A program made the position numbers and the translations under genes. A DNA stretch of 64,000 nucleotides, taken from positions 62,001 to 126,000 of the forward strand of contig NZ_QGGR01000014.1 of NCBI RefSeq assembly GCF_003148685.1. Direction: 5' to 3'. Shown piece after piece: positions 28,400 through 36,770 of this stretch. The stretch comes from Actinoplanes xinjiangensis. GTDB lineage: Bacteria; Actinomycetota; Actinomycetes; Mycobacteriales; Micromonosporaceae. Each line of letters starts with the position of its first letter. Positions within the stretch are counted from its first letter, which is position 1. A model generated the notes under the pieces. It did no database searches. It saw only the letters and a list, made by a program, of their open reading frames with translations, and had not been told where the DNA came from.

Positions 28400-28837
28400 A
28401 TGGCGGAGCCGAAGACCACACGCAACGACACCGACGTGGCCGCTTTCCTGACGGCGGTGGCGGACCCGAAACGCCGGGCCGACGCGGAGGCGGCGTGCGC
28501 GCTGATGGCCGAGGCGACCGGCGCCCCGCCGGTCATGTGGGGCACGTCGATCATCGGGTTCGGCGCATACCACTACCGATACGCCTCCGGCCGCTCCGGC
28601 GACTGGCTGGCGGTCGGGCTGTCCCCGCGCAAGCAGGCGCTGACGCTCTACATCTCGGCCGGCTTCGACGGCTACCAGGACCTGCTGGACCGGCTCGGCC
28701 CGCACCGCACCGGCAAGTCGTGCCTCTATCTCAAGCGACTCGCCGACGTCGACCCGGACGTCCTGAAATCCCTGGTGGCAGCGGGTTTCCGGCATCTGGA
28801 CGGTCAGACGCTCACCACCGAACAGCAACAGGCCTAA
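28400..28837 (+). CDS. DUF1801 domain-containing protein
   Basis: A 145-residue protein with the YdhG/DUF1801 layout: N-terminal helical segment (DVAAFLTAVADPKRRADAE), MWGTSIIGFGAYHYRYASG (about 53-72), and a beta sheet with WLAVGLSPRKQALTLYI and GKSCLYLKRLADVD. The fold is shared with frataxin-like/intracellular iron chaperone-like proteins, but no function is established. GAGGGG abuts the ATG, so initiation may be unusual or nearly leaderless. Confidence 0.88.
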   Translation: MAEPKTTRNDTDVAAFLTAVADPKRRADAEAACALMAEATGAPPVMWGTSIIGFGAYHYRYASGRSGDWLAVGLSPRKQALTLYISAGFDGYQDLLDRLGPHRTGKSCLYLKRLADVDPDVLKSLVAAGFRHLDGQTLTTEQQQA

Positions 28838-28858
28838 TCGGACGGCATAATCATCGGC

Positions 28859-29152
28859 GTGGACAACTGGGAATTCGCGCGACTGGAGTACCGCGCGGCG
28901 GGCACGCTCGGCGCCGACCGTTTCATGGACTGGACGGCGACGTTCCACCATCCGGGCGGAGTGCTGCGCTGGGGCACCGACGAGCGCTTCGACGACCTGC
29001 GCCACCTGAACCGCGCGGGGCAGGCCGGCTGGCAGGCGTACGACCGGGCCGTCATCCACGTCAAGGACGAGCCGCACCGGCTGAGCAGCGTCACCTACTC
29101 CATGCGCCGGCCGATCCCGGCGGAGCTCAACGGGCTCGAGCCGGATGCCTAG
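28859..29152 (+). CDS. Small conserved-type hypothetical protein
   Basis: A 97-residue protein from a GTG start, 21 bases after the DUF1801 gene; it overlaps smpB by 8 bases. The sequence is Trp/Asp/His-rich and soluble (WEFARLEYRAAG, RFMDWTATFHHPGG). I do not recognise a family. Tight spacing suggests co-transcription with smpB. Confidence 0.62.
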   Translation: MDNWEFARLEYRAAGTLGADRFMDWTATFHHPGGVLRWGTDERFDDLRHLNRAGQAGWQAYDRAVIHVKDEPHRLSSVTYSMRRPIPAELNGLEPDA

Positions 29153-29624
29153 GGAGACCGGCGTCAAGCTGATCGCGTCGAACAAGAAGGCGCGCCACGA
29201 CTACGCCATTCTCCGAACGTACGAGGCGGGGCTGGTGCTGGCCGGCACCGAGGTCAAATCGCTGCGCCTGGGCCGGGCGTCGCTGGTGGACACGTTCGCG
29301 CAGGAGCACGAGGGCGAGCTCATGCTCTACGGGCTGCACATCGCCGAGTACGGCTTCGGCTCGTGGACCAACCACGCCCCGCGGCGCACCCGCAAACTGC
29401 TTCTCCACAAGGTCGAGATCATCAAGATCCTCAACCAGCTGAGGGACGGGTCGGGCCTCACCCTGGTGCCCCTGTCGCTCTACTTCAAGGACGGGTGGGC
29501 CAAGATCGAGCTGGGCCTGGCGCGCGGCCTCAAGTCGTACGACAAGAGGCAGGTCATGGCCGAGCGGGACGCCAAGAAGGAGATCGCCAGGGAGATGGGC
29601 CGGCGCCTGAAGGGCCGCCGATAG
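29145..29624 (+). CDS. smpB: SsrA-binding protein SmpB
   Basis: A 159-residue basic protein with the SmpB beta barrel: VKLIASNKKARHDYAI at the N-terminus, YEAGLVLAGTEVKSLRLGRASL (about 26-47), WTNHAPRRTRKLLLHK, and LVPLSLYFKDGWAKIELGLARG, ending in the basic helical tail needed for tmRNA accommodation. SmpB carries tmRNA into stalled ribosomes for trans-translation. The ssrA gene is not visible in the following sequence. Confidence 0.97.
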   Translation: MPRETGVKLIASNKKARHDYAILRTYEAGLVLAGTEVKSLRLGRASLVDTFAQEHEGELMLYGLHIAEYGFGSWTNHAPRRTRKLLLHKVEIIKILNQLRDGSGLTLVPLSLYFKDGWAKIELGLARGLKSYDKRQVMAERDAKKEIAREMGRRLKGRR

Positions 29625-29633
29625 GATCCGTGG

Positions 29634-30635
29634 GTGGAATTCGGTCTCGACACCTTCGGTGATGTCAACGGCAAGCCCTACGCGCAGGTCATCCGGGACG
29701 TCGTCGAGCAGGGTGTGCTCGCCGACCGGCTCGGCGTCGACTTCTTCGGCGTCGGCGAGCATCACCGCGACGACTACGCGATCTCGTCACCGGAGATCGT
29801 CCTCGCGGCCATCGCCGCGAGAACCGAGCGGATCCGGCTGGGCACGGCGGTCACGGTCCTGAGTTCCGATGATCCGGTACGCGTTTTCGAGCGCTTCGCC
29901 ACCCTGGACGCGGTCTCCGGCGGCCGTGCCGAGATCATGCTCGGCCGCGGGTCGTTCACCGAGTCGTTCCCCCTGTTCGGCTACGACCTGGCCGACTACG
30001 AACGGTTGTTCGCCGAGAAACTCGACCTGATGTCGTCGCTGCTCACCGAGGGCCCGATCACCTGGGAGGGCTCGATCCGGCCGCCGCTGCGCGACCAGCA
30101 GGTGTACCCGAAGACCGAGTCCGGGAGCATCCGCACCTGGATCGGCGTCGGCGGCAGTCCCGAGTCGGTGGTCCGCGCCGCCCAGTACGGCCTGCCCCTC
30201 GTCCTGGCGATCATCGGCGGAGCGCCGGCCCGGTTCGCGCCGTACACCGACCTGTACCGGCGGGCCCTCAAGGAACTGGACCAGGAACAGCAGCCGATCG
30301 CCGTGCACTGCCCCGGTTTCGTCGCCGCCACCGACCAGGAGGCCGTCGACATCCTCTGGCCGCACGCCCGCCGCAACCTCGACCGGATCGGCCGCGAACG
30401 GGGCTGGCCGCCGGCGACCCGCGACCGTTTCGAGGCCGACGTCACCGACGGCGCCTGGCACGTCGGCTCCCCGGAGACCGTCGCGCAGAAGATCGCCGCC
30501 ACGGTCCGCGCCCTCGACATCGACCGTTTCGACCTGAAGTACTCCCACGGTCCGCTCCCCGCCGAACACCTGACCACCTGCGTCACCCTGTACGCCACGG
30601 AGGTCGTCCCCCGCGTCCGCGAACTACTCGCCTGA
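29634..30635 (+). CDS. LLM-class flavin-dependent oxidoreductase
   Basis: Starts with GTG 10 bases after smpB. The 333 residues form a luciferase-like TIM barrel: EFGLDTFGDV, DFFGVGEHHRDDYAISSPEIVL (about 38-60), RIRLGTAVTVLSSDDPVRVFE, GRAEIMLGRGSF, and late VGSPETVAQKIA (about 285). Members are FMN/F420-dependent monooxygenases or reductases; the substrate is unknown. No partner reductase is adjacent. A long hairpin follows the gene. Confidence 0.92.
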   Translation: MEFGLDTFGDVNGKPYAQVIRDVVEQGVLADRLGVDFFGVGEHHRDDYAISSPEIVLAAIAARTERIRLGTAVTVLSSDDPVRVFERFATLDAVSGGRAEIMLGRGSFTESFPLFGYDLADYERLFAEKLDLMSSLLTEGPITWEGSIRPPLRDQQVYPKTESGSIRTWIGVGGSPESVVRAAQYGLPLVLAIIGGAPARFAPYTDLYRRALKELDQEQQPIAVHCPGFVAATDQEAVDILWPHARRNLDRIGRERGWPPATRDRFEADVTDGAWHVGSPETVAQKIAATVRALDIDRFDLKYSHGPLPAEHLTTCVTLYATEVVPRVRELLA

Positions 30636-30695
30636 GCCCGTCTCCCCCGCCGCCTCGATCCGGCCGGCGAGACGGCCAGACCCAGCCCTCCGAAA

Positions 30696-30754
30696 GCCGG
30701 CTGGCTCTCACCGTCGTCTCGGGCCCGCCGAGACGACGGTGCGAGCCAGCCGGC
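30696..30754. terminator. 27-bp stem-loop after the LLM oxidoreductase gene
   Basis: Arms 30696-30722 and 30728-30754 pair with one mismatch around a 5-base loop (GCCCG). The arm motif CCGAGACGACGG recurs a third time near 31005. It is a probable terminator; the arms' reuse suggests a dispersed palindromic element. Confidence 0.75.
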
Positions 30755-30820
30755 GAACGCCGCTGGTGGTAGCGCCGCGAGAGCCGGTCGGTACACGCGG
30801 GCTCGTCGTCAGCGCGATCT

Positions 30821-30990
30821 CGGACGGGCCGCCATCTCGGACGGGCCGCCATCTCGGGCGAGCCGCCATCTCGGACGGGCCGCCATCTCGGACGGGCCGC
30901 CATCTCGGACGGACCCCCAACCCGGACGGACCCCCAACTCGGGCGGGCCGCCATCTCGGGCGGGCCGCCATCTCGGGCGGGCCGCCAGTG
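30821..30990. repeat. 17-bp satellite, ten consecutive units
   Basis: Ten head-to-tail units of CGGACGGGCCGCCATCT with few substitutions run exactly from 30821 to 30990. Two central units carry CCCCCAAC in place of GCCGCCATC. The period is not a multiple of three and no gene overlaps. Confidence 0.95.
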
Positions 30991-31495
30991 CCACCTCTGG
31001 CTGCCGAGACGACGGCGAGAACGAGCCGCTGATGCCCGCTGGGGGTCAGCGTTAGCTCGGGCGGGGCGACGGTGAGAACGTCCCCATACGCGCTGTGGTC
31101 CGTCACCTGCGGCGCGGGAAACTCGGGGAGCTCGGGGACCGGATTCGATGCGGTGGGTGGGGGCTTTCTCATCAAACCGGAGACCGGGCCCGGTTGGCCA
31201 GCGGCCGCTGACGATGCCCGACCACATCTGGTGCGACGATCGGCGGGCTTGTTGATCGCGCGCCTGCGGGCGAGGGATGCTAAAACGGCCGGGAGACAGC
31301 CATATCGCAACACTCACCGGTCAACAGGGCTTCGAAACAGGCTCGACCTGTGGCTTATTGCTGTTCTCGACCTGTGGCTTATTGCTGTTATCGCGATGCG
31401 CACCACCGACGGCGATCATCAACGCGGGCGACGGCTTGCGATGTCGGGGCCGGCGCGGCTGTCCATGTAACGTCGGGCCTGGCTTCGGGAACTCT
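30991..31495. other. Intergenic region with no recognised gene
   Basis: Between the 17-bp satellite and the MFS gene end I see no supported coding region. GACGGCGAGAACG and GACGGTGAGAACG occur at about 31009 and 31068. A 24-bp duplication lies at 31342-31389. The stretch 31280-31400 is AT-richer than the rest of the window, which may mark decayed or acquired DNA. Confidence 0.4.
31342..31389. repeat. Exact 24-bp direct duplication
   Basis: CTCGACCTGTGGCTTATTGC plus TGTT occurs twice back to back (31342-31365 and 31366-31389) with no mismatch. Confidence 0.97.
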
Positions 31496-33388
31496 TCAGC
31501 GGGGTTTTCTGGTGGTTACCGCTACCAGCATCGTCGCTGCGCCGGCGCAAGCGATCGCGGTGGCCGGAGTGGTGAGTTCAGCGAGAGCGCCGGCCAGCAG
31601 GGGTCCGACACCCTGGAGGGCCATCAGACCGGTGGAGAGCAGGGCGAACATCTGGCCTACCCGGTTCTCGGGTGCCGCTTCCAGGAAGGCTCGTTGCAGG
31701 CCGAGGCTGTAGGCGAAACCGAAGCCGGAAAGGACCAGCAGAGCAGCGGTCACCGGTAGCGGCGGGGCAGCCGGTAGTAGCAGCAGCGGGGCTCCGAGGA
31801 GGAGTACCAGTGGGCCGGAGAGGCGTTCGCGCCAGCTCGGGCGGACGAAACGGCCGATCACGAGGTCACCGATGAGCATGCCGACGGCTGGGCCGGCCAT
31901 CAGGACCGCGCCTGCACCCGACGGGAAGCCGCGGTCCGCGCTGTAGGAGATGAGCAGTGCTTCCGCCCCGACCACCAGCGCGGACGGCAACCATTGCGCC
32001 AGCAGCAGGCGGCGGATCGTGGGGTCCGCGAGCATGGCGGTGGCGCCGGTCCAACTGTCTCGTACCGCGTTCGTTCGGCCTTCATCCGGCCGGCTCTCCG
32101 CCGTGTTGGCGAGCACGCGGCTCCCTGATCCACCGGAGACGGCCGGCCTATCGGAGACGGCCGGTGCGGGCTCCGCGGCTGACATCGGCGTTACCGCCGA
32201 CGAACGCGATGCCGCCGACGCAGACAACCCGGGCGCTCCAGGCGGCCCGAACGCTTCCAGTGGCTCCGGCGATGACTTGGCCGATCCCCGTTGCGTCGGC
32301 GATACCGCCGACGCCAACAACCCGGGCACCTCCGGTGACCCCGGCGATTCAGGCGGCGCCGATGCTGCCAGCAACCCAATCGACTCCAGTCGCACCGACG
32401 ATGCCGCCGACGCCAACAACCCGGGCACCTCCGGTGACCCCGGCGATTCAGACGGCGCCGATGCTGCCAGCAACCCAATCGACTCCAGTCGCACCGACGA
32501 TGCCGCCGACGCCAACAAGCCGGGCGCTTCCGGTGACCTCGGCGATTCAGACGGCGCCGATGCTGCCGGCGACCCCAACGACTCCAGCGTCCCCGGCGCT
32601 GCCGATGACCCGACCGAAGCCAGTGGCACCGGCGATGCCGACAAGTCGGGTGCTTCGGGCGACTTCGAGGAGCCTGGCTCGGGTGAACGCGGTGGACCTG
32701 GTGGTCCCTCGGATCCCGGCGACTCGGGGTGTGTGGGTGGCGCGGCGTCGACAGGGAGGAGGGGGTCGGCGGGGACAAGGGGGTCGGTGGGGACGACGGG
32801 GTCGGTGGGGAGGAAGAGCCGGACTGTGGTGGCGGCCAGCAGGAAGAAGGCAGCGGCCAGGAGGAGGGCGTGGCGGGCGCCGAGTGCCGCGACCGCGACA
32901 CCGCCGCCGGTGAGGCCGAGGAGTTGGGCGAAGGATGACGACATGCTGGAGACGGCGCGGCCGAGGACGTACGCGTCGCCGGTGAGGCGTTCGGCGATGA
33001 GTTTCGCGGCCGCGCCGGAGAAGACCGGGGTGAAGCAGGCGATCGCCGCTACCAGGGTGAGCGCGACGCCTACCGGGAGGTCGGCGAGGGCGAGGATGAC
33101 GGAGAGCAGTGCTTCGACGGCGTAGCCGGTGACGATCAGTGGGCGCGGGCGGAGGCGGTCGGTGAGGGAGCCGAGGAGCAGGCCGCCGGCGAACTGCGGG
33201 AGGAATCCGGCGCCGAACGCGACGGCGCTGAGCAGCGGGGACTCGGTGGTCGTGTAGACGAGCACGGACAGCGCGAAGATCTGCAGCGAGGTGGCGCTGA
33301 CGGCGGACGTGCGGGCGACGAACAGGGTGCGGAAACTCGGCTCCGCGAACACCTCGCGGTAGGTGGCCGGGCGGGCGGCTTCGGTCAT
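31496..33388 (-). CDS. MFS transporter with a giant repetitive central loop
   Basis: Start chosen at the ATG at 33388 (MTEAARPATYREVF); an ATG at 33436 would add 16 atypical residues. The first six helices (about 20-190) and the last helices (about 450-625) are those of a 12-TM major facilitator resembling MFS_3/enterobactin-exporter-like members. Between them, about residues 192-440 are Pro/Ser/Ala/Glu-rich low complexity where normal members have a short cytoplasmic loop. This contains 33-residue repeats. The total of 630 residues is about 200-250 above the usual length. It is divergent from an ArsR-type regulator, its probable repressor. Substrate unknown; export of a toxic compound is likely. 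Confidence 0.88.
   Translation of the reverse strand: MTEAARPATYREVFAEPSFRTLFVARTSAVSATSLQIFALSVLVYTTTESPLLSAVAFGAGFLPQFAGGLLLGSLTDRLRPRPLIVTGYAVEALLSVILALADLPVGVALTLVAAIACFTPVFSGAAAKLIAERLTGDAYVLGRAVSSMSSSFAQLLGLTGGGVAVAALGARHALLLAAAFFLLAATTVRLFLPTDPVVPTDPLVPADPLLPVDAAPPTHPESPGSEGPPGPPRSPEPGSSKSPEAPDLSASPVPLASVGSSAAPGTLESLGSPAASAPSESPRSPEAPGLLASAASSVRLESIGLLAASAPSESPGSPEVPGLLASAASSVRLESIGLLAASAPPESPGSPEVPGLLASAVSPTQRGSAKSSPEPLEAFGPPGAPGLSASAASRSSAVTPMSAAEPAPAVSDRPAVSGGSGSRVLANTAESRPDEGRTNAVRDSWTGATAMLADPTIRRLLLAQWLPSALVVGAEALLISYSADRGFPSGAGAVLMAGPAVGMLIGDLVIGRFVRPSWRERLSGPLVLLLGAPLLLLPAAPPLPVTAALLVLSGFGFAYSLGLQRAFLEAAPENRVGQMFALLSTGLMALQGVGPLLAGALAELTTPATAIACAGAATMLVAVTTRKPR
32211..32600 (-). 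repeat. 99-bp tandem repeat in the MFS gene
   Basis: Near-identical copies with ACGCCAACAACCCGGGCACC at 32311, 32410 and 32509 are spaced exactly 99 bases apart. A more degenerate copy precedes (from about 32211) and a partial one follows. The unit encodes 33 residues (LLASAASSVRLESIG plus a SESPGSPEVPG-like part). Confidence 0.93.
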
Positions 33389-33454
33389 GCGGTGAGGGTG
33401 CCGTGACGGGTTCGGCGGGCACGAATGTTTCGCCATGGGACGTAAGGTCAGGGC

Positions 33455-34435
33455 ATGCGGTTCGAGGTGGATGCGGAGGATCTGCTGCGGACCCGGTTCG
33501 CGCTGTCACCGGTCTTCGAGTTGCAGAACGTGATGCGGGCGCTCGCCGGGCCGCACAATCGGGGCATCCCGGAGTCCTGGCTGCGGCGGTTGCGAGCGCC
33601 GTTCGCTGCGGTGCGGGCGGCGGATCCGGCGGTCGATGCGGTTCTCGCGCTGCATCTGCCGGGTTCGGGAGCGACGTTCCTGTGCCCGCCGCCGCGGCGG
33701 ATCGGGCAGACCATCGACGACGATCTGGCGGCGCTGCGGGCGGCGCCGGCCGCGGCCGCACGGGCGGAGATCGACTTCTACCTGCAGCGGCGGGCGGACA
33801 CCGGGGACGCGGCGCGAGCGGTGCTCACCGGGGTGGACGTGCTGAAGCGGCTGGCCGGGGCGTTCGCGGCGGCGTGGGCGGCGCTGTTGGCCGGTGACTG
33901 GCCGCGGATGCGTCTGCTGTGTGAGCGCGACGTCGTGTACCGGGCCGCCGAGCTGGGCCGTTCCGGATGGGCTGCTGCGCTGGCCGGGCTGCATCCGAAG
34001 GTGCGCTGGCGGGACGGCGGTATCGACATGGCCGGGCGCAGCCCGGAGACGATCGTGCTGGGCGGTCAGGGGCTGCTGCTGATCCCGTCGGTGTTCATCT
34101 GGCCGGAGATCGCCGTCTACGGCGACGAGCCGTGGCCGAAGGCGATCGTCTACCCGGCCCGCGGGGTGGCGACACTGTTGGAGAGCGAGCCGGCAGCGGC
34201 GCCGGAGCATCTGTCCGCACTGCTCGGCCGGTCGCGGGCGCTGCTGCTGGATTCGCTGGCCGACGCGGCCAGTACGAGCCAGCTGGCGCGGGCGTTCGGG
34301 ATGGCGGTCGGCGCGGTCGGTGATCATCTGACGGTGCTGCGCCGGTCGGGGCTGGTGGAGCGGGCCCGGTCGGGGCGATCGGTGCTCTACCGGCGGACGC
34401 CCCTCGGTGATTCACTGATCGACGGCGGGCACTGA
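33455..34435 (+). CDS. ArsR-type regulator with N-terminal DUF5937-like domain
   Basis: The 326-residue protein has an N-terminal region typical of DUF5937 (MRFEVDAEDLLRTRFALSPVFELQ; LIPSVFIWPEIAVYGD near 210-225) and a C-terminal winged helix (about 245-325: RALLLDSLADAASTSQLARAFGMAVGAVGDHLTVLRRSGLVERARSGRSVLY). That domain order is common in actinomycete regulators of neighbouring exporters. It is divergent from the MFS gene, so local repression of that transporter is the simplest reading. No metal-binding cysteines stand out, so it probably senses an organic ligand. Confidence 0.88.
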   Translation: MRFEVDAEDLLRTRFALSPVFELQNVMRALAGPHNRGIPESWLRRLRAPFAAVRAADPAVDAVLALHLPGSGATFLCPPPRRIGQTIDDDLAALRAAPAAAARAEIDFYLQRRADTGDAARAVLTGVDVLKRLAGAFAAAWAALLAGDWPRMRLLCERDVVYRAAELGRSGWAAALAGLHPKVRWRDGGIDMAGRSPETIVLGGQGLLLIPSVFIWPEIAVYGDEPWPKAIVYPARGVATLLESEPAAAPEHLSALLGRSRALLLDSLADAASTSQLARAFGMAVGAVGDHLTVLRRSGLVERARSGRSVLYRRTPLGDSLIDGGH

Positions 34436-34564
34436 AGAAACCACCCAGGCGCTGATGAAGCCAAGGACCCCGCGCTGAAAAGCGCTGAAAGCCGAAGACC
34501 CAGGGCGCAAAAAGGGCGGACAGGAATTCCCTTCCCTCCGCCACTTCTAAGCTATAGCACATAG

Positions 34565-34585
34565 GGGGTCTTGCCGCAAGACCCC
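34565..34585. promoter_or_regulatory. Rifamycin-associated element (RAE)
   Basis: A 21-bp inverted repeat: arms GGGGTCTTGC and GCAAGACCCC around a single central C, a close match to the RAE palindrome found upstream of rifamycin-inactivating enzymes and helR in actinomycetes. A TATAGC hexamer lies about ten bases upstream (near 34553) and may be the -10 of the promoter. It ends 53 bases before the helicase start. Confidence 0.88.
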
Positions 34586-34638
34586 ATCCCCGGCGCAGAA
34601 TCGCTGCTCAAGCACACTTCTGCGGGAACGGGGATACC

Positions 34639-36759
34639 GTGACTCTCTCCACCACCAGCGCCTTCGCTCTGCCCGAGCGGCTCGCCGCCAAGGCCGCGCC
34701 GGCGCTGATAGCCGCGGACGAGGAGCATTTCGCGGGGTTGGCCGGGAGCCTGGCGCAGTCGATCGCCGAGCTGTCCGCACATCTCGACGCCGAACGGAAG
34801 GCGCCGGCCGGCAAGGGACGGCAGGCGGTGGACCGGGACGACGCGATCCACCGGCTGAGTTCCCGGCTGCGGGCGCTGCGGCGGTTCAGCCTCGACTCCT
34901 GTCTGGGGCGGATGGTGTACGCGAACGGCGACACCGTCTACGTGGGCCGGTTCGGGCTGACCGACGGTGCGAAGACCCGGCTGCTGGTGGACTGGCGGTC
35001 GCCGGCGGCCGAGCCGTTCTTCGGTGCCACCCACGCCAACCCGATGGGTCTGGTGTCGCGCCGCCGGTACCGGTGGGCGGACGGCCGGGTGAGCGACTAC
35101 TGGGACGAGGTGTTCGACGCCGACGAGTTCGCGGGGCATGCGGCCGCACTGGACGATCAGTCGGCGTTCATCGCGAGCCTGGGCAGTAGCCGGTCGCCGC
35201 GGATGCGGGACGTGCTCGGCACCATCCAGGCCGACCAGGACGCGATCATCCGGGCCGGGGCGGCGGGGGTGCTGGTGGTCGACGGTGGGCCGGGCACCGG
35301 CAAGACGGTGGTGGCCCTGCACCGGACGGCGTACCTGCGTTATGCGGATCCGAGGCTGGCCCGCGGGCGGGGCGGGGTGCTGTTCGTCGGCCCGCACGAG
35401 CCGTATCTGGGGTACGTCGCCGACGTGCTGCCCCATCTGGGTGAGGAGGACGTGCAGACGTGCACGCTGCGGGATCTGGTCCCGGAGGGTGCGGGCGCGG
35501 CACGGGAGACCGATCCGGCGGTGGCCCGGCTGAAGTCGTCGGCGCGGTTGGTCGGGGCGATGGAGGCGGCGGTGCGGTTCTACGAGGAGCCGCCGACCAC
35601 GGCGATGACCGTCGAGGACGTCACGGTGACGGCGGCGGACTGGGCGGAGGCGTTCGCCGTGCCGGATCCGGGCACCCCGCATCACGAGGCACGCGATCAG
35701 GTGTGGGCCGAACTGCTGGCCGTCCTGGCCGGGCGATCCGAGGTGGGTGAGGCCGAACTGGGCCGTGACCGGGATCTGCGGGCCGCGTTCGGCCGGGCCT
35801 GGCCGGTGTTGCAGGCGACCGACCTGGTGGCGGATCTGTGGTCGGTTCCGGCGTACCTGCGCAGGTGCGCGCCCTGGTTGAGCGCCGCCGAGATCCGCGC
35901 GTTGCAGCGACCGTATCCGCGGGCCTGGACGGTGGAGGACCTTCCGCTGCTGGATGCGGCGCGCCGGCTGCTCGGCGATCCCCGGGCGGCCGGACGGGAG
36001 CGCCGGCGGGCCGCCGCGGTCGCCGCCGGGCAGGCGGGCATGGACCGGGTGGTGGAGGACCTGATCGCGTCGAACGAGTACGACGACGGCGAGGGCCTGA
36101 TGACCATGCTGCGCCAGCAGGATCTGCGGGAGGTGCTGGCCGAGGGGGGCGCGCCCCCGGCGGCCGGCCCGGATCTGCTGGCCGGCCCGTTCGCGCACGT
36201 GGTGGTGGACGAGGCGCAGGAGCTGACCGACGCCGAGTGGCAGATGCTGTTGTCGCGCTGTCCGTCCCGCAGTTTCACCGTGGTCGGCGATCGTGCGCAG
36301 GCGAGGCACGGGTTCACCGGGTCGTGGGCGGAGCGCCTGGGACGGGCCGGGCTGGACCGGATCACGCTGGCGTCGCTGACGGTCAACTACCGCACGCCGT
36401 CGGAGGTCATGGCGGAGGCGGAGCCGGTGATCCGGGCGGTGCTGCCGGACGCCAACGTGCCCACGTCGATCCGGTCCAGTGGCATCCCGGTGCGGCACGG
36501 CCGGGTCGCGGAGCTGGACGCGATTCTGGACGAGTGGCTGGCCGGGCACGCCGAGGGCACCGCGTGCGTGATCGGTCACCGGCCGTTCCGGTCGCGGGAG
36601 CGGATCCGGTCGCTGACGCCGGAGCTGGCGAAGGGCCTGGAGTTCGATCTGGTCGTGCTGATCGACCCGGCCTCGTTCGGCGACGGCGTCGAGGGTGCTG
36701 TCGACCGGTACGTGGCAATGACCCGCGCAACGCGGCAGTTGGTGGTTCTGACCGATTAG
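34639..36759 (+). CDS. helR: HelR/HelD-like RNA polymerase-associated helicase (rifamycin resistance)
   Basis: GTG start after GGGGATACC; 706 residues. It is a UvrD/Rep-like superfamily I motor of the HelD group: N-terminal helical region with ALRRFSLDSCLGRMVYANGDTVYVGRFGL (split into two motifs about 85-110), Walker A DGGPGTGKTVVALHRTAYLR (about 213-232), VVVDEAQELTDAEWQML, FTVVGDRAQARHG, LTVNYRTPSEV and a C-terminal YVAMTRATRQLVVL. HelD-class proteins pull RNA polymerase off DNA. HelR members, induced through an RAE, displace rifamycin from the polymerase. The upstream RAE supports the HelR assignment. It is followed 11 bases later by the AlaX gene. Confidence 0.9.
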   Translation: MTLSTTSAFALPERLAAKAAPALIAADEEHFAGLAGSLAQSIAELSAHLDAERKAPAGKGRQAVDRDDAIHRLSSRLRALRRFSLDSCLGRMVYANGDTVYVGRFGLTDGAKTRLLVDWRSPAAEPFFGATHANPMGLVSRRRYRWADGRVSDYWDEVFDADEFAGHAAALDDQSAFIASLGSSRSPRMRDVLGTIQADQDAIIRAGAAGVLVVDGGPGTGKTVVALHRTAYLRYADPRLARGRGGVLFVGPHEPYLGYVADVLPHLGEEDVQTCTLRDLVPEGAGAARETDPAVARLKSSARLVGAMEAAVRFYEEPPTTAMTVEDVTVTAADWAEAFAVPDPGTPHHEARDQVWAELLAVLAGRSEVGEAELGRDRDLRAAFGRAWPVLQATDLVADLWSVPAYLRRCAPWLSAAEIRALQRPYPRAWTVEDLPLLDAARRLLGDPRAAGRERRRAAAVAAGQAGMDRVVEDLIASNEYDDGEGLMTMLRQQDLREVLAEGGAPPAAGPDLLAGPFAHVVVDEAQELTDAEWQMLLSRCPSRSFTVVGDRAQARHGFTGSWAERLGRAGLDRITLASLTVNYRTPSEVMAEAEPVIRAVLPDANVPTSIRSSGIPVRHGRVAELDAILDEWLAGHAEGTACVIGHRPFRSRERIRSLTPELAKGLEFDLVVLIDPASFGDGVEGAVDRYVAMTRATRQLVVLTD

Positions 36760-36770
36760 AGTTCCGGTTC

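Noticed and set aside
28128..28451. Short plus-strand open frame across the 28.2-kb gap
   Set aside because: Pro/Gly-rich, overlaps the start of the DUF1801 gene and has no motif; the minus-strand fragment at 28173 is the more protein-like reading.
29625..29640. ssrA tmRNA after smpB
   Set aside because: The LLM oxidoreductase gene starts 10 bases after smpB and no tmRNA-like ends are visible.
14676..30990. CRISPR array at the 55-bp or 17-bp repeats
   Set aside because: Units are directly adjacent with no unique spacers and no cas genes are present.
30636..31496. Possible genes in the 31-kb intergenic region
   Set aside because: Open frames there translate the 17-bp satellite or low-complexity Arg/Ser-rich sequence and lack ribosome-binding sites.
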